DNA from: Paenisporosarcina macmurdoensis | Lineage (GTDB): Bacteria; Bacillota; Bacilli; Bacillales_A; Planococcaceae | Direction: 5' to 3' | NCBI RefSeq assembly: GCF_042658845.1 | Contig: NZ_JBHSRI010000002.1 | Location: 434,001-498,000 of the forward strand | Length of the DNA: 64,000 nt | In this document: positions 51,756 to 61,610 of the stretch, piece by piece | How the letters are laid out: the number at the start of each line of letters is the position of its first letter | How positions within the stretch are numbered: position 1 is the stretch's first letter | Notes under the pieces: generated by a model | Seen by the model: only the letters and a program-made list of their open reading frames with translations | Told to the model about the DNA's origin: nothing | Database searches by the model: none | Made by a program: the position numbers and the translations under genes

Positions 51756-52855
51756 TGATGAAGAGAAGCCTCATTTTAGAAACTGGAGATGTATTTATAG
51801 GAACAGCTTTTGGAAGTGTAGAAGCGAGTGAAGGTGAAGTTGTATTTACAACGGGTATGACAGGATATCAAGAAACCTTATCTGATCCATCTTACTGCGG
51901 TCAAATTGTTACAATGACGTATCCGCTTATCGGAAATTACGGGATTAACCGAGACGATTTTGAATCAATCGAACCTGCAATTAAAGGACTAGTTGTGCGT
52001 GAACTTACTGATACACCTTCAAATTTCAGAAGTGATGCTACGTTGAACGAATTGTTTGTCTTGAAAAACATTCCTGGTATTGAAGGAATTGATACACGTA
52101 AACTTACACGAATCATTCGAGAACTTGGTTCGGTCAAAGGTGTTTTAAGTGCTGCGGGGGAAGAAGTAAATGTTGATGAAGTAGTTGCTAAGTTAAAAAA
52201 CACGACTTTCCGCACTGATCAAGTTGAGCAAGTTTCGACGAAACGCCCTTATCCAAGTCCTGGACGTGGGAAACGAGTAGTGTTAGTTGATTTCGGTATG
52301 AAACACGGGATCTTAAGAGAACTAAATAAACGGGACTGTGATGTTATGGTAGTTCCTTATAATACGACTGCTGAACAAATCATGGCGATTTATCCAGATG
52401 GCATTATGTTATCAAATGGTCCTGGAGATCCGAAAGATGTACCAGAGGCTATTGAAATGTTACAAGGACTAATCGGCAAAATTCCGATCTTTGGAATATG
52501 TCTAGGACATCAACTATTTGCACTAGCAAGTGGTGGAGATACATTTAAATTAAAATTTGGTCATCGAGGCGCAAACCACCCTGTAAAAGATTTAGAATCA
52601 GGGCGTACGGAAATAACTTCTCAAAATCATGGCTATGCAGTAGATGAAGAATCACTAAAAGGTACACGTTTGAAAGTAACACATATCGCATTAAACGACG
52701 GTACAGTGGAAGGTTTGGCACATTTGGATGTACCAGCTTTTACCGTCCAATATCATCCGGAAGCATCACCAGGACCAGAAGATTCAAATCACTTATTCGA
52801 CCGCTTTATTGAATTAATGAACGCCAATGTGAAGGGAGAAAAACAACATGCCTAA
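51755..52855 (+). CDS. pyrAA: Carbamoyl-phosphate synthase small subunit (pyrimidine)
   Basis: This 366-residue glutaminase subunit supplies ammonia to the large subunit. The nucleophilic Cys is in GICLGHQL and the His/Glu pair in YHPEASPGP. Three consecutive ATG codons (51752, 51755, 51758) stand at the start; the middle one has the best spacing (7) from AGGAGG and is used here. It overlaps pyrAB by 8 bases. It is the pyrimidine-operon copy; an arginine copy may exist elsewhere. Confidence 0.95.
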   Translation: MMKRSLILETGDVFIGTAFGSVEASEGEVVFTTGMTGYQETLSDPSYCGQIVTMTYPLIGNYGINRDDFESIEPAIKGLVVRELTDTPSNFRSDATLNELFVLKNIPGIEGIDTRKLTRIIRELGSVKGVLSAAGEEVNVDEVVAKLKNTTFRTDQVEQVSTKRPYPSPGRGKRVVLVDFGMKHGILRELNKRDCDVMVVPYNTTAEQIMAIYPDGIMLSNGPGDPKDVPEAIEMLQGLIGKIPIFGICLGHQLFALASGGDTFKLKFGHRGANHPVKDLESGRTEITSQNHGYAVDEESLKGTRLKVTHIALNDGTVEGLAHLDVPAFTVQYHPEASPGPEDSNHLFDRFIELMNANVKGEKQHA

Positions 52856-55800
52856 ACGCCAAGATATTGAAACGATTCTCGTCATTGGATCAGGTCCAAT
52901 TGTTATTGGACAAGCAGCTGAGTTTGATTATGCAGGTACACAAGCTTGTCTAGCATTGAAAGAGGAAGGCTATCGAGTCATCTTAATCAATTCAAACCCA
53001 GCAACCATCATGACGGATACTGAGATTGCTGACAAAGTTTATATTGAACCCATTACTTTGGAATTCGTAAGTCGAATCTTGCGTAAAGAACGTCCTGATG
53101 CACTTCTTCCGACACTAGGTGGGCAAACAGGATTAAATATGGCCATTGAACTTGATGAATCAGGTATTTTAAAAGAACTAGACATTGAAATCCTAGGTAC
53201 TAAATTAGATGCCATTCACAAAGCTGAAGATAGAGATTTATTCAGAACATTAATGCATGAATTAAATGAACCAGTTCCAGAAAGTGATATAATCCACAAT
53301 ATGGAAGAAGCGAATGCATTTATTAAACGCATTGGTTATCCGGTCATTGTTCGTCCTGCATTTACCCTAGGTGGAACAGGCGGAGGAATTTGTCATAATG
53401 ATGTAGAGCTCTTGGAAACAGTGACAAGTGGGCTAAAATATAGTCCTGTTACACAATGTTTACTTGAAAAATCGATTGCAGGATATAAAGAAATTGAATA
53501 TGAAGTGATGAGAGATTCAAAAGATAATGCGATTGTTGTGTGTAACATGGAAAACTTCGACCCAGTGGGTATTCATACAGGAGATTCAATTGTTACTGCA
53601 CCAAGTCAAACCTTGTCAGACCGTGAATATCAAATGCTGAGAAATGTTTCATTGAAAATTATTCGTGCCTTGAAAATTGAAGGTGGCTGTAATGTTCAGT
53701 TAGCACTTGATCCGCATAGCTTTAACTATTTCATCATCGAAGTGAACCCACGAGTTAGTCGCTCGTCTGCATTAGCTTCAAAAGCTACAGGTTATCCAAT
53801 TGCTAAGCTGGCAGCTAAAATTGCCATTGGCTTAACGCTAGATGAAATGATGAACCCAGTGACGGGCAAAACTTACGCTTGTTTCGAACCAGCACTCGAC
53901 TACGTGGTAACAAAAATTCCACGCTGGCCTTTTGATAAATTCGAATCTGCTAAACGTAATTTAGGAACTCAAATGAAAGCAACTGGAGAAGTTATGGCCA
54001 TTGGTCGTACGTTTGAAGAGTCTATATTAAAAGCAGTACGCTCACTTGAAACAGGACAATTTCACTTAGATTTAAAAAATGCAGATGCCATGACAGACGA
54101 ATGGATTGAAAAGCGCATTCGACGCGCAGGGGATGAACGCTTGTTCTTCATAGGGGAAGCATTAAGACGTGGAGTAACTATTGAGATGATTCACGACTGG
54201 AGTCAAATTGACTTATTCTTCTTAAATAAACTGCAAAACATTGTGAGATATGAAGCCGTAGTGGCAGCAAATCCTTATGATTTCGACGTAGCTCGAAAAG
54301 CAAAACGTATGGGCTTTGCAGATCATACGTTAGCGAAACTTTGGAAGTCAGATGAATTATCAGTATATAACTGGAGAAAAGAGCACCACCTAATCCCTGT
54401 ATATAAAATGGTTGATACATGCGCAGCTGAGTTTGAATCAGAAACTCCTTATTTCTACGGCACGTACGAAGATGAAAATGAATCGGTTAAGACAGATAAA
54501 GAAAGTGTGATTGTGCTCGGTTCTGGCCCGATTCGAATCGGTCAAGGTGTTGAGTTCGATTATGCGACAGTTCATTCAGTATGGGCGATTAAAGAAGCGG
54601 GATATGAAGCCATTATTATCAATAGTAATCCAGAAACCGTATCAACAGACTTTTCAATTTCGGACAAGCTTTACTTTGAACCATTAACAATAGAAGATGT
54701 CATGCACATTGTAGATTTAGAGCAACCTAAAGGAGTCATCGTCCAGTTTGGTGGTCAAACTGCGATTAACTTAGCAGATAAACTACAAGAGCGTGGGGTT
54801 AAAATCCTAGGTACATCATTAGAAGATTTAGATCGTGCCGAAAATCGCGATAAATTTGAACGTGCTCTTCATGAAATCGATATTCCACAACCAATGGGAA
54901 AAACGGCTATTTCTGCACAACAAGCAGTCATCATTGGAAATGATATCGGTTATCCAGTGCTGGTACGTCCTTCATATGTATTAGGAGGCCGCGCTATGCA
55001 AATTGTCTACAATCAAGAAGAGCTTGCTCATTATATGGAAACTGCTGTTCAGGCAAGCCCAGAGCACCCTGTGTTAGTAGATCGTTATTTAACTGGTATT
55101 GAAATTGAAGTTGATGCCATTTCAGATGGTGAAAATGTCTGTATACCGGGAATCATGGAACATATCGAACGAGCGGGTGTGCACTCAGGCGATTCTATCG
55201 CTGTCTATCCACCACAAAACTTGTCTGAAGAACATTTGCATACGCTCATTGATTACACAACACGTTTAGCAAGAGGCTTGAACATTATTGGTTTATTGAA
55301 TATCCAATATGTCATCTCAAAAGGTGAGGTTTATGTCATTGAGGTAAATCCTCGTTCAAGTCGAACAGTACCTTTCTTAAGTAAAATAACAAATATCCCA
55401 ATGGCGAAAATTGCAACGAAAGCCATTTTAGGACAATCTTTACCTTCTCAAGGAATTGTCAACGGTCTTGCTCCTGCTCCACGAGGAGTGTTTGTAAAAG
55501 TTCCGGTGTTTAGTTTTGCAAAACTGCGCAGAGTGGACATCACTTTAGGACCTGAGATGAAATCAACAGGGGAAGTCATGGGAAAAGATACAACATTAGA
55601 AAAAGCCCTATACAAAGGATTAGTCGCAGCGGGAATGGAAATTAAAGATCACGGTTCGGTACTCATGACCATTGCCAATAAAGACAAAGAAGAAGCGGTG
55701 TCTATTGCCAAACGATTCACTTCAATAGGCTATCGAATCCTAGCTACTGAGGGTACAGCTGATTCAATTAAAGCCGCGGGAATCCCAGTAACTATGGTTA

Positions 55801-56045
55801 ATAAAATTGGCAGTGAAGGTCCAACACTTCTTGATTATATTCAAAAAGGTGAAGCGCAATTTGTTATCAACACGTTGACAAAAGGCAAACAGCCTGAACG
55901 TGACGGGTTCCGTATTCGACGCGAGTCTGTGGAGAATGGTATTCCTTGCTTAACTTCACTCGATACGGCAAAAGCCATGTTAAGCGTTATTGAATCTATG
56001 ACATTCCAAGCAGAAGAAATGCCGAAACAGGGGGTTTTTGCATGA
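52848..56045 (+). CDS. pyrAB: Carbamoyl-phosphate synthase large subunit (pyrimidine)
   Basis: This 1065-residue synthetase is built of two homologous ATP-grasp halves. The first begins ETILVIGSGPIVIGQAAEFDYAG (in two adjacent blocks), and the second half begins around residue 550 with VIVLGSGPIRIGQGVEFDY. The N half phosphorylates bicarbonate and the C half phosphorylates carbamate. The last ~130 residues form an MGS-like allosteric domain (about 930-1060) that in Bacillus responds to UMP and PRPP. It is fully intact. Confidence 0.97.
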   Translation: MPKRQDIETILVIGSGPIVIGQAAEFDYAGTQACLALKEEGYRVILINSNPATIMTDTEIADKVYIEPITLEFVSRILRKERPDALLPTLGGQTGLNMAIELDESGILKELDIEILGTKLDAIHKAEDRDLFRTLMHELNEPVPESDIIHNMEEANAFIKRIGYPVIVRPAFTLGGTGGGICHNDVELLETVTSGLKYSPVTQCLLEKSIAGYKEIEYEVMRDSKDNAIVVCNMENFDPVGIHTGDSIVTAPSQTLSDREYQMLRNVSLKIIRALKIEGGCNVQLALDPHSFNYFIIEVNPRVSRSSALASKATGYPIAKLAAKIAIGLTLDEMMNPVTGKTYACFEPALDYVVTKIPRWPFDKFESAKRNLGTQMKATGEVMAIGRTFEESILKAVRSLETGQFHLDLKNADAMTDEWIEKRIRRAGDERLFFIGEALRRGVTIEMIHDWSQIDLFFLNKLQNIVRYEAVVAANPYDFDVARKAKRMGFADHTLAKLWKSDELSVYNWRKEHHLIPVYKMVDTCAAEFESETPYFYGTYEDENESVKTDKESVIVLGSGPIRIGQGVEFDYATVHSVWAIKEAGYEAIIINSNPETVSTDFSISDKLYFEPLTIEDVMHIVDLEQPKGVIVQFGGQTAINLADKLQERGVKILGTSLEDLDRAENRDKFERALHEIDIPQPMGKTAISAQQAVIIGNDIGYPVLVRPSYVLGGRAMQIVYNQEELAHYMETAVQASPEHPVLVDRYLTGIEIEVDAISDGENVCIPGIMEHIERAGVHSGDSIAVYPPQNLSEEHLHTLIDYTTRLARGLNIIGLLNIQYVISKGEVYVIEVNPRSSRTVPFLSKITNIPMAKIATKAILGQSLPSQGIVNGLAPAPRGVFVKVPVFSFAKLRRVDITLGPEMKSTGEVMGKDTTLEKALYKGLVAAGMEIKDHGSVLMTIANKDKEEAVSIAKRFTSIGYRILATEGTADSIKAAGIPVTMVNKIGSEGPTLLDYIQKGEAQFVINTLTKGKQPERDGFRIRRESVENGIPCLTSLDTAKAMLSVIESMTFQAEEMPKQGVFA

Positions 56046-56818
56046 TTCGACAAGAACGCATGCGTGTCGTAAAACATAAAGAAATTGCTCACAACATTTT
56101 TGAAATGACACTAATTGGACAGCTTGTTCACGATATGAAAAGCCCTGGTCAATTTGTCCACATTCGCGTGTCAGATAGTTATGAGCCATTGCTCCGTAGA
56201 CCTATAAGCATTGCTTCTATCGATCGCGACACATTGGAATTCACCATTATTTACCGTGCAGAAGGACGAGGTACATCTATCCTTGCAACAAGAAATATAG
56301 GCGAAGAAGTGGATGTTCTGGGGCCACTCGGTAACGGATTCCCTATTTCTGAAGCTGCAGCTGGTGAAACGGTTGTACTAGTTGGTGGTGGAATTGGCGT
56401 GCCGCCTTTATATGAACTATCTAAAAGGTTGGTCGATAAAGGTGTAAAGCCCATTCATATCCTAGGTTTTCAAACGAAAGAAGTTGTTTTTTATGAAGAC
56501 CTCTTTCGTGAACTAGGGGAAACCCATGTTGTAACAGTGGATGGAACACATGGCCATCAAGGGTTTGTAACCACTGTATTAGCAGATTTGAAGCCAGACT
56601 TTTCAACGTATTTCACATGCGGTCCCACGGCGATGCTGGTTGCCATGGAAAACATGTATACAGACAAAAAAGGTTTTTTATCGTTTGAAGAACGGATGGG
56701 CTGTGGACTTGGAGCTTGTTTCGCGTGTGTATGTAAAACAACGGAACAAACAGCAGTAGATTACGTGAAAGTTTGCAGTGATGGACCCGTATTTCCTGCT
56801 GGGGTGGTGCAAATATGA
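56042..56818 (+). CDS. pyrK: Dihydroorotate dehydrogenase electron-transfer subunit PyrK
   Basis: This 258-residue ferredoxin-reductase-like subunit binds FAD and a 2Fe-2S cluster and passes electrons from PyrD to NAD. RRPISIAS near residue 50 is the FAD motif, VVLVGGGIGVPPLYELSK the NAD site, and CGLGACFACVC (about 219-229) plus a later Cys ligate the cluster. It overlaps pyrAB and pyrD by 4 bases each. Confidence 0.96.
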   Translation: MIRQERMRVVKHKEIAHNIFEMTLIGQLVHDMKSPGQFVHIRVSDSYEPLLRRPISIASIDRDTLEFTIIYRAEGRGTSILATRNIGEEVDVLGPLGNGFPISEAAAGETVVLVGGGIGVPPLYELSKRLVDKGVKPIHILGFQTKEVVFYEDLFRELGETHVVTVDGTHGHQGFVTTVLADLKPDFSTYFTCGPTAMLVAMENMYTDKKGFLSFEERMGCGLGACFACVCKTTEQTAVDYVKVCSDGPVFPAGVVQI

Positions 56819-57726
56819 ATCGATTAGCGCTAGAATTACCAGGTTTATCATTAAAAAACCCAATTATGCCAGCATCCGGTTGCTTTGGTTTTGGAAAAGA
56901 ATATGCAAGGCTTTATGATCTTTCAAAACTTGGTGCCATTATGATTAAAGCAACAACACTTGAAACACGACTTGGAAATCCAACTCCTCGAGTAGCGGAA
57001 ACCGCAGCGGGGATGTTAAATGCGATTGGTCTTCAAAATCCTGGTTTGGAAAAAGTGATAGCTGAAGAACTAAAATGGCTTGAACAATATGAAGTACCCA
57101 TTATCGCAAATGTCGCAGGCACATTAACGGAAGATTATGTGGAAGTAGCCAAACACATTTCTAAATCGAAAAATGTCAAAGCTCTTGAGTTAAATATCTC
57201 TTGCCCGAATGTGAAATGTGGAGGTATCACATTTGGAACAGATGCTAACGTAGCTGCAGAACTAACAGCAGCTGTAAAAGCAGTTTCAGAAGTACCTGTC
57301 TATGTGAAATTGTCTCCAAATGTAACCGATATTGGAGAAATTGCACGAGCAGTAGAAGCAGCAGGAGCAGACGGTATTACGATGATTAACACACTTATCG
57401 GTATGCGCTTAGACACGCGAACTGGAAAGCCTGTTATTGCGAACGGTACTGGAGGTCTATCTGGACCTGCTGTTAAACCAGTAGCTTTGCGAATGGTTTA
57501 TGAAGTAGCCAAACAAGTATCCATTCCCATTATTGGAATGGGTGGGATAACCACGGTTGACGACGTCATTGACTTTATGTCTGCAGGAGCAAGTGCTGTA
57601 GCAGTCGGAACTGCAAATTTCGTAGATCCATTTGTGTGTCCAACCATCATTGAACAATTGCCTGAGAAATTAGATTGGTTAGGTTTAAACCATATTTCTG
57701 AGCTAATTGGAAGGAGCCACCGATGA
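56815..57726 (+). CDS. pyrD: Dihydroorotate dehydrogenase (NAD-dependent, class 1B)
   Basis: This 303-residue FMN TIM-barrel enzyme oxidises dihydroorotate to orotate. The active-site cysteine lies in NISCPNVKCGG (about 127-137), which marks class 1B enzymes that need PyrK. GMGGITTVDDVIDFMSAGASAV is the C-terminal phosphate-binding part. The 4-base overlaps on both sides indicate coupled translation. Confidence 0.97.
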   Translation: MNRLALELPGLSLKNPIMPASGCFGFGKEYARLYDLSKLGAIMIKATTLETRLGNPTPRVAETAAGMLNAIGLQNPGLEKVIAEELKWLEQYEVPIIANVAGTLTEDYVEVAKHISKSKNVKALELNISCPNVKCGGITFGTDANVAAELTAAVKAVSEVPVYVKLSPNVTDIGEIARAVEAAGADGITMINTLIGMRLDTRTGKPVIANGTGGLSGPAVKPVALRMVYEVAKQVSIPIIGMGGITTVDDVIDFMSAGASAVAVGTANFVDPFVCPTIIEQLPEKLDWLGLNHISELIGRSHR

Positions 57727-58433
57727 ATAATCACAATCCTATAATTGCATTAGATTTTGCAACGAAAGCGGAGGTACTTCACTTTCTCGAGCCTTTTAAC
57801 GAGAAATTATTTGTCAAAGTGGGGATGGAACTTTATTTCCAAGAAGGACCATCAATAGTTACCGACTTAAAAGAACGAGGACATGATGTGTTTTTAGATT
57901 TGAAACTGCATGATATTCCAAATACAGTAAAATCTGCTATGAAAGGTCTTGCCAGTCTTGGCGCAGATGTAGTAAATGTCCATGCAGCTGGTGGCCTCCG
58001 TATGATGGAAAGTGCGATAGAAGGTTTAGAGGCTGGGACACCTGCTGGTAGGACACGTCCTTTAATCATTGGTGTGACACAACTAACGTCGACAAGTGAA
58101 CAACAAATGCAAGAAGAGCAAAATATACAAACTTCTTTACATGATTCCGTTCTTCATTATGCGGCTATTTCAAAACAAGCAGGCTTAGATGGAGTGGTTT
58201 GTTCTGTGTTAGAAGCTGCATCAATTAAAAATGAATGTGGTCACGAGTTCCTACGAGTAACACCAGGTATTCGATTGAATGAAGGCCAAGGTCATGATCA
58301 AATTCGCATTGCAACACCTGAAGTTGCGAGATTAGAAGGTTCGTCTTTGATTGTCGTGGGAAGAGCTATTACACAATCAAACCATGCAGTAGAAACGTAT
58401 CATTTAGTGAAACAACAATGGGAGGGTTATTAA
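57723..58433 (+). CDS. pyrF: Orotidine 5'-phosphate decarboxylase
   Basis: This 236-residue TIM-barrel enzyme converts OMP to UMP. The catalytic Lys/Asp array is LDLKLHDIPNTV (about 58-69). The C-terminal RVTPGIRL and IVVGRAIT bind phosphate. Its length fits the short (group I) enzymes. It overlaps pyrE by one base (TAATG). Confidence 0.97.
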   Translation: MNNHNPIIALDFATKAEVLHFLEPFNEKLFVKVGMELYFQEGPSIVTDLKERGHDVFLDLKLHDIPNTVKSAMKGLASLGADVVNVHAAGGLRMMESAIEGLEAGTPAGRTRPLIIGVTQLTSTSEQQMQEEQNIQTSLHDSVLHYAAISKQAGLDGVVCSVLEAASIKNECGHEFLRVTPGIRLNEGQGHDQIRIATPEVARLEGSSLIVVGRAITQSNHAVETYHLVKQQWEGY

Positions 58434-59065
58434 TGAAAAGTCAGCAACATGAAATTGCAACTGCATTATTATCCATTGGTGCTGTGGAATTACGTCCTCA
58501 AGATCCATTTACATGGACATCTGGAATTAAATCACCCATTTATTGTGACAATCGTTTAACGATGTCGAGCCCTACTGTGCGAAACCAAATAGCACAAGCT
58601 TTAGCGTCAAATATTCAAGAGTACTTCCCGCAAACGAATATCATTGCAGGGACGGCAACTGCTGGAATCCCGCACGCTGCATGGGTCAGTGATGTACTCA
58701 ATTTGCCAATGGTCTATGTTCGTTCGAAAGCAAAAGAGCATGGTCGTGGTAATCAAATAGAAGGCAAAATCGAAGCAGGACAAAAAGTGATTGTTGTGGA
58801 AGATTTGATTTCGACTGGTGGCAGCAGTATTGATGCTGTTCGAGCATTGCAAGAACAAGGATGTATCGTGCTAGGTGTGGTTAGCATCTTTACATACAAC
58901 TTGAAGCGAGCAGATGAATTGTTTGAAGAAGCGGGCATTCCATACATTAGCTTAACTAACTTTGATGCATTAGTAGAAGTCGCTTCACAAGCGAAACTAA
59001 TTAGTGAAGAAGATAAGCCTCAACTTATTGAATGGCATGAACAACTCAAGCACGGACAACTATAA
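58433..59065 (+). CDS. pyrE: Orotate phosphoribosyltransferase
   Basis: This 210-residue enzyme attaches ribose-5-phosphate from PRPP to orotate. The PRPP motif is VIVVEDLISTGGSS (about 117-130), and GTATAGIPHAAW and VYVRSKAKEHGRGNQIEG are further conserved blocks. ATG 58433 follows GGAGGG and overlaps the pyrF stop by one base. It is the last gene of the operon and is followed by a perfect terminator. Confidence 0.97.
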   Translation: MKSQQHEIATALLSIGAVELRPQDPFTWTSGIKSPIYCDNRLTMSSPTVRNQIAQALASNIQEYFPQTNIIAGTATAGIPHAAWVSDVLNLPMVYVRSKAKEHGRGNQIEGKIEAGQKVIVVEDLISTGGSSIDAVRALQEQGCIVLGVVSIFTYNLKRADELFEEAGIPYISLTNFDALVEVASQAKLISEEDKPQLIEWHEQLKHGQL

Positions 59066-59070
59066 ACAAA

Positions 59071-59102
59071 AAAGGCCATCCAAGTTAACTTGGATGGCCT
59101 TT
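59071..59102 (+). terminator. Terminator of the pyr operon
   Basis: A perfect 32-base palindrome (16-bp arms) has A- and T-runs at its ends and can act in either direction. Confidence 0.9.
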
Positions 59103-59503
59103 ATTAATGGATGGTTAAGTGCTTTTTGCGAGAACCGCTGATAGTCGACACGAATGCGCTCATAGACACCCCGTTACCGCTGATAGTCGACACAGATCCA
59201 CTCATAGAAAGTCAAACCATCAAAAAGAGAGGTCAATTGTCACTAGATGGCTAACATTGATGTAGTTTTCGTAATATTAGTGAGGAACGCTGATAGTCGA
59301 CACCAATGCGCTCATAGGCATCCGAGAACCGCTGATAGTCTTATCACTGGATAGCTAACATTGATGTAGGTTTCATATTATTAGTGAGAACCGCTGATAG
59401 TCGACAAAGATTCGCTCATAGACACCCCGTTAACGCTGATAGTTGACAATAATCCGCTCATAGGAGCACCCCAAGTATCCACGCATTAAAAAAACAATAA
59501 ACT
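59103..59503. repeat. Nested 21/42/106-bp repeats in the pyrE-rqcH convergent gap
   Basis: Six copies of a CGCTGATAGTCGACA unit begin near 59134, 59176, 59286, 59328, 59390 and 59432, mostly at 42-bp steps. The fourth is cut after GATAGTC. Between them, 21 bases further on, lie CGCTCATAG variants, so the true period is 21. A spacer block (GGCTAACATTGATGTAG and neighbours) recurs at a 106-bp distance (59238 and 59344). No gene is present. Confidence 0.85.
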
Positions 59504-59528
59504 AAAGCCATCCAAGTTGGATGGCTTT
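59504..59528 (-). terminator. Terminator of rqcH
   Basis: AAAGCCATCC pairs with GGATGGCTTT around a 5-base loop. On the minus strand a T-rich run lies a little further on. The stem resembles that of the pyr terminator. Confidence 0.75.
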
Positions 59529-59536
59529 TAAAACTG

Positions 59537-61228
59537 TTATTTGCGAAGTTTTCTTACGATATCTTCACTTGGTGTGACAAAAACCGTTTTTTGTTCGAAA
59601 TAAATGACGAATCCGGGTTTTGAGCCATTTGGTTTTTTCACATGACGGACTTCGGTATAGTCGACAGGAACTGAAGATGAGTCTCGTGCTTTACTGAAGT
59701 ATGCTGAAAGCAAGGCTGCTTCTAAGATTGACTCTTCATCTGGATCATTATCATGAATGACGACATGAGATCCAGGAATATCTTTTGTATGGAACCACGT
59801 TTGAGATTTACTCGCGATTTTAAATGTTAAATAATCATTTTGCTTGTTGTTTTTTCCGACAGAAATTGGCAATCCTGTAGATGACACGAAAGCTTCCGGT
59901 GTTGGTTTAACCACTTTTTTCTTTTTCTTCAAAACACGTGCTTTCATCCAGCCTTGTTCAGCTAGTTCCTCACGAATTTCCTCGATGTCTTGAGGAGACG
60001 CTTGCATGACTTGTTGTTGTAACATATCTAAATAATTGATATCGTCTTGTGCTTTATCTAATTGCTGTTGTGTTTTCAATAAGGCTGTTTTGGCTTTATT
60101 ATATTTCTTGTAAAAACTTTGTGCGTTTTCCACTGGTGTTTTTCTTGGGCTTAATGGTATTTTTATGACTTCATTATTTTCGTCATAGTAGTTAATGATC
60201 TCAGCTTCGGTCATTCCTTTTTCTAGGTTATACAAGTTCGCCATCAGCAGTTCACCATGGAGTTGGAACGTCTCCAGTTTTTCAGCGTTCGCTTTATCTT
60301 TGGCTAGTTTTTTCATTTTTAATTTTAATTTATCAAGTTCATTTTGCATCCAACGTTCTAGGTCGCCAGCTTGTTGTTTCACTCGATCTCGTTCAGCCCG
60401 TGCAAAGTAAACTTTGTCGAGTAATTCTCCTAAAGAGTTATAGGGTGTTTTAGTCCCTTCGATGTGTTGCAAATCTACACTTGAGAAAATAGCTTTATTG
60501 CCAATTTCTATATATGTACCAGTTGGATTATTTTGCTCAAATTTCTCTAGGAAGTTTTTAAATACTTCGTAACTTGGCTGGGTATTGTTTGCTACCAAAT
60601 AAGCGAGTTCTTTGGCATGTAAAGGTGAAAAGCCTGCAAGTTGTGCCAGGAATTCACGAGGCACATCTTCCGTTTCTAATAGGGATTGGAAAAAAGGCTC
60701 ATCCACTTCATACGGATTTTTTTTATTTTGAGATGGAGGTGCAATATGCGGTTGACCTGGTAATATCGTTCTATAACTATTAACAGATGGTGGCAAATGT
60801 TTTAAACTATCCAAGATCAGATTGCGAACAGGGTCAACTAAAATAACGTTGCTATGTCGTCCCATGATCTCAATATGTAACTCTCGCACCATGTCGTCGC
60901 CGATTTCATTTTTACTTTCGACTCTTAGAATGATCACGCGGTCCATTTCGAGTTGAGTGATAGAGGAAATAAATCCACCCTCTAAATGTTTGCGAAGTAA
61001 CATGCAAAACATCGGTGGTTCTGAAGGATTATCGATTGCCTCATTCGTTACGTGAATTCGAGAGTACGAAGGGTGAATCGAAATAAGTAAACGACTATTT
61101 TTACCGCCAGAACGAATTTGAAACACAATTTCTTGTGAGTTCGGTTGGCGTATTTTTGAGATTCGTCCAGATACTAAATGTTGGAGCTCGTGCGTCATTG
61201 CTTTTGTAAATAAGCCATCAAATGCCAT
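59537..61228 (-). CDS. rqcH: Ribosome quality-control factor RqcH (NFACT/FbpA family)
   Basis: This 563-residue NFACT protein (YloA, older name fibronectin-binding protein A) binds stalled 50S-peptidyl-tRNA complexes and recruits tRNA-Ala to add C-terminal alanine tails for degradation. NFACT-N (about 1-180) carries Asp96-Arg97, the conserved DR pair needed for activity. Two coiled coils form the middle (about 280-440), and NFACT-R (about 440-560) contains FHTKDIPGSHVVIHD. A GAGGAATT site precedes the ATG. It is divergent from remA. Confidence 0.93.
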   Translation of the reverse strand: MAFDGLFTKAMTHELQHLVSGRISKIRQPNSQEIVFQIRSGGKNSRLLISIHPSYSRIHVTNEAIDNPSEPPMFCMLLRKHLEGGFISSITQLEMDRVIILRVESKNEIGDDMVRELHIEIMGRHSNVILVDPVRNLILDSLKHLPPSVNSYRTILPGQPHIAPPSQNKKNPYEVDEPFFQSLLETEDVPREFLAQLAGFSPLHAKELAYLVANNTQPSYEVFKNFLEKFEQNNPTGTYIEIGNKAIFSSVDLQHIEGTKTPYNSLGELLDKVYFARAERDRVKQQAGDLERWMQNELDKLKLKMKKLAKDKANAEKLETFQLHGELLMANLYNLEKGMTEAEIINYYDENNEVIKIPLSPRKTPVENAQSFYKKYNKAKTALLKTQQQLDKAQDDINYLDMLQQQVMQASPQDIEEIREELAEQGWMKARVLKKKKKVVKPTPEAFVSSTGLPISVGKNNKQNDYLTFKIASKSQTWFHTKDIPGSHVVIHDNDPDEESILEAALLSAYFSKARDSSSVPVDYTEVRHVKKPNGSKPGFVIYFEQKTVFVTPSEDIVRKLRK

Positions 61229-61283
61229 AAGAATTCCTCTTTCAAAACGTTTTGCTCTATCTTATCATTTTCTAAGGGTAATG

Positions 61284-61292
61284 TGATATAAT
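61284..61292 (+). promoter_or_regulatory. Extended -10 promoter for remA-gmk-rpoZ
   Basis: TGATATAAT fits the extended -10 form TGNTATAAT exactly, and lies 50 bases before remA. No good -35 element is visible, as is usual for this class. Confidence 0.5.
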
Positions 61293-61341
61293 TGGCTAAG
61301 TATGTAGCAAAGAAAGTTTAGCTTTAATAGGAGGAACGACT

Positions 61342-61593
61342 GTGCCCAGTCTAAAGTTTATCAATATCGGAAACGGTAGTGTGGTAGCAGTTGATCGAAT
61401 TATCTCCATCTTGCAGCCTGAGTCCGCGCCGATTAAGCGTCTCGTTCAAGATGCAAGAGACAAAGGATTTTTAATTGACGCAACGTATGGTAAAAAAACG
61501 CGTGCTATATTTGTTATGAATAGTGAGCATGTTGTATTATCTGCTGTTAGTGCAGAAACAATGGTAACACGTATGCTAGAACAAACCGAATAG
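61342..61593 (+). CDS. remA: Biofilm regulator RemA (DUF370)
   Basis: This 83-residue DNA-binding protein (YlzA) activates matrix and osmoprotection genes in B. subtilis and assembles into rings. KFINIGNGSVVAVDRIISI and SAPIKRLVQDARDKGFLIDATYGKKTRA (in two blocks) match it closely. The start is GTG 61342 with AGGAGGA upstream. In B. subtilis yloC precedes it; here rqcH does. gmk follows 17 bases later. Confidence 0.95.
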   Translation: MPSLKFINIGNGSVVAVDRIISILQPESAPIKRLVQDARDKGFLIDATYGKKTRAIFVMNSEHVVLSAVSAETMVTRMLEQTE

Positions 61594-61610
61594 ATAAAAA
61601 GAGGGATTGA

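Noticed and set aside
59103..59503. CRISPR array
   Set aside because: Units are imperfect, spacers are not unique or of constant length, and there are no cas genes.
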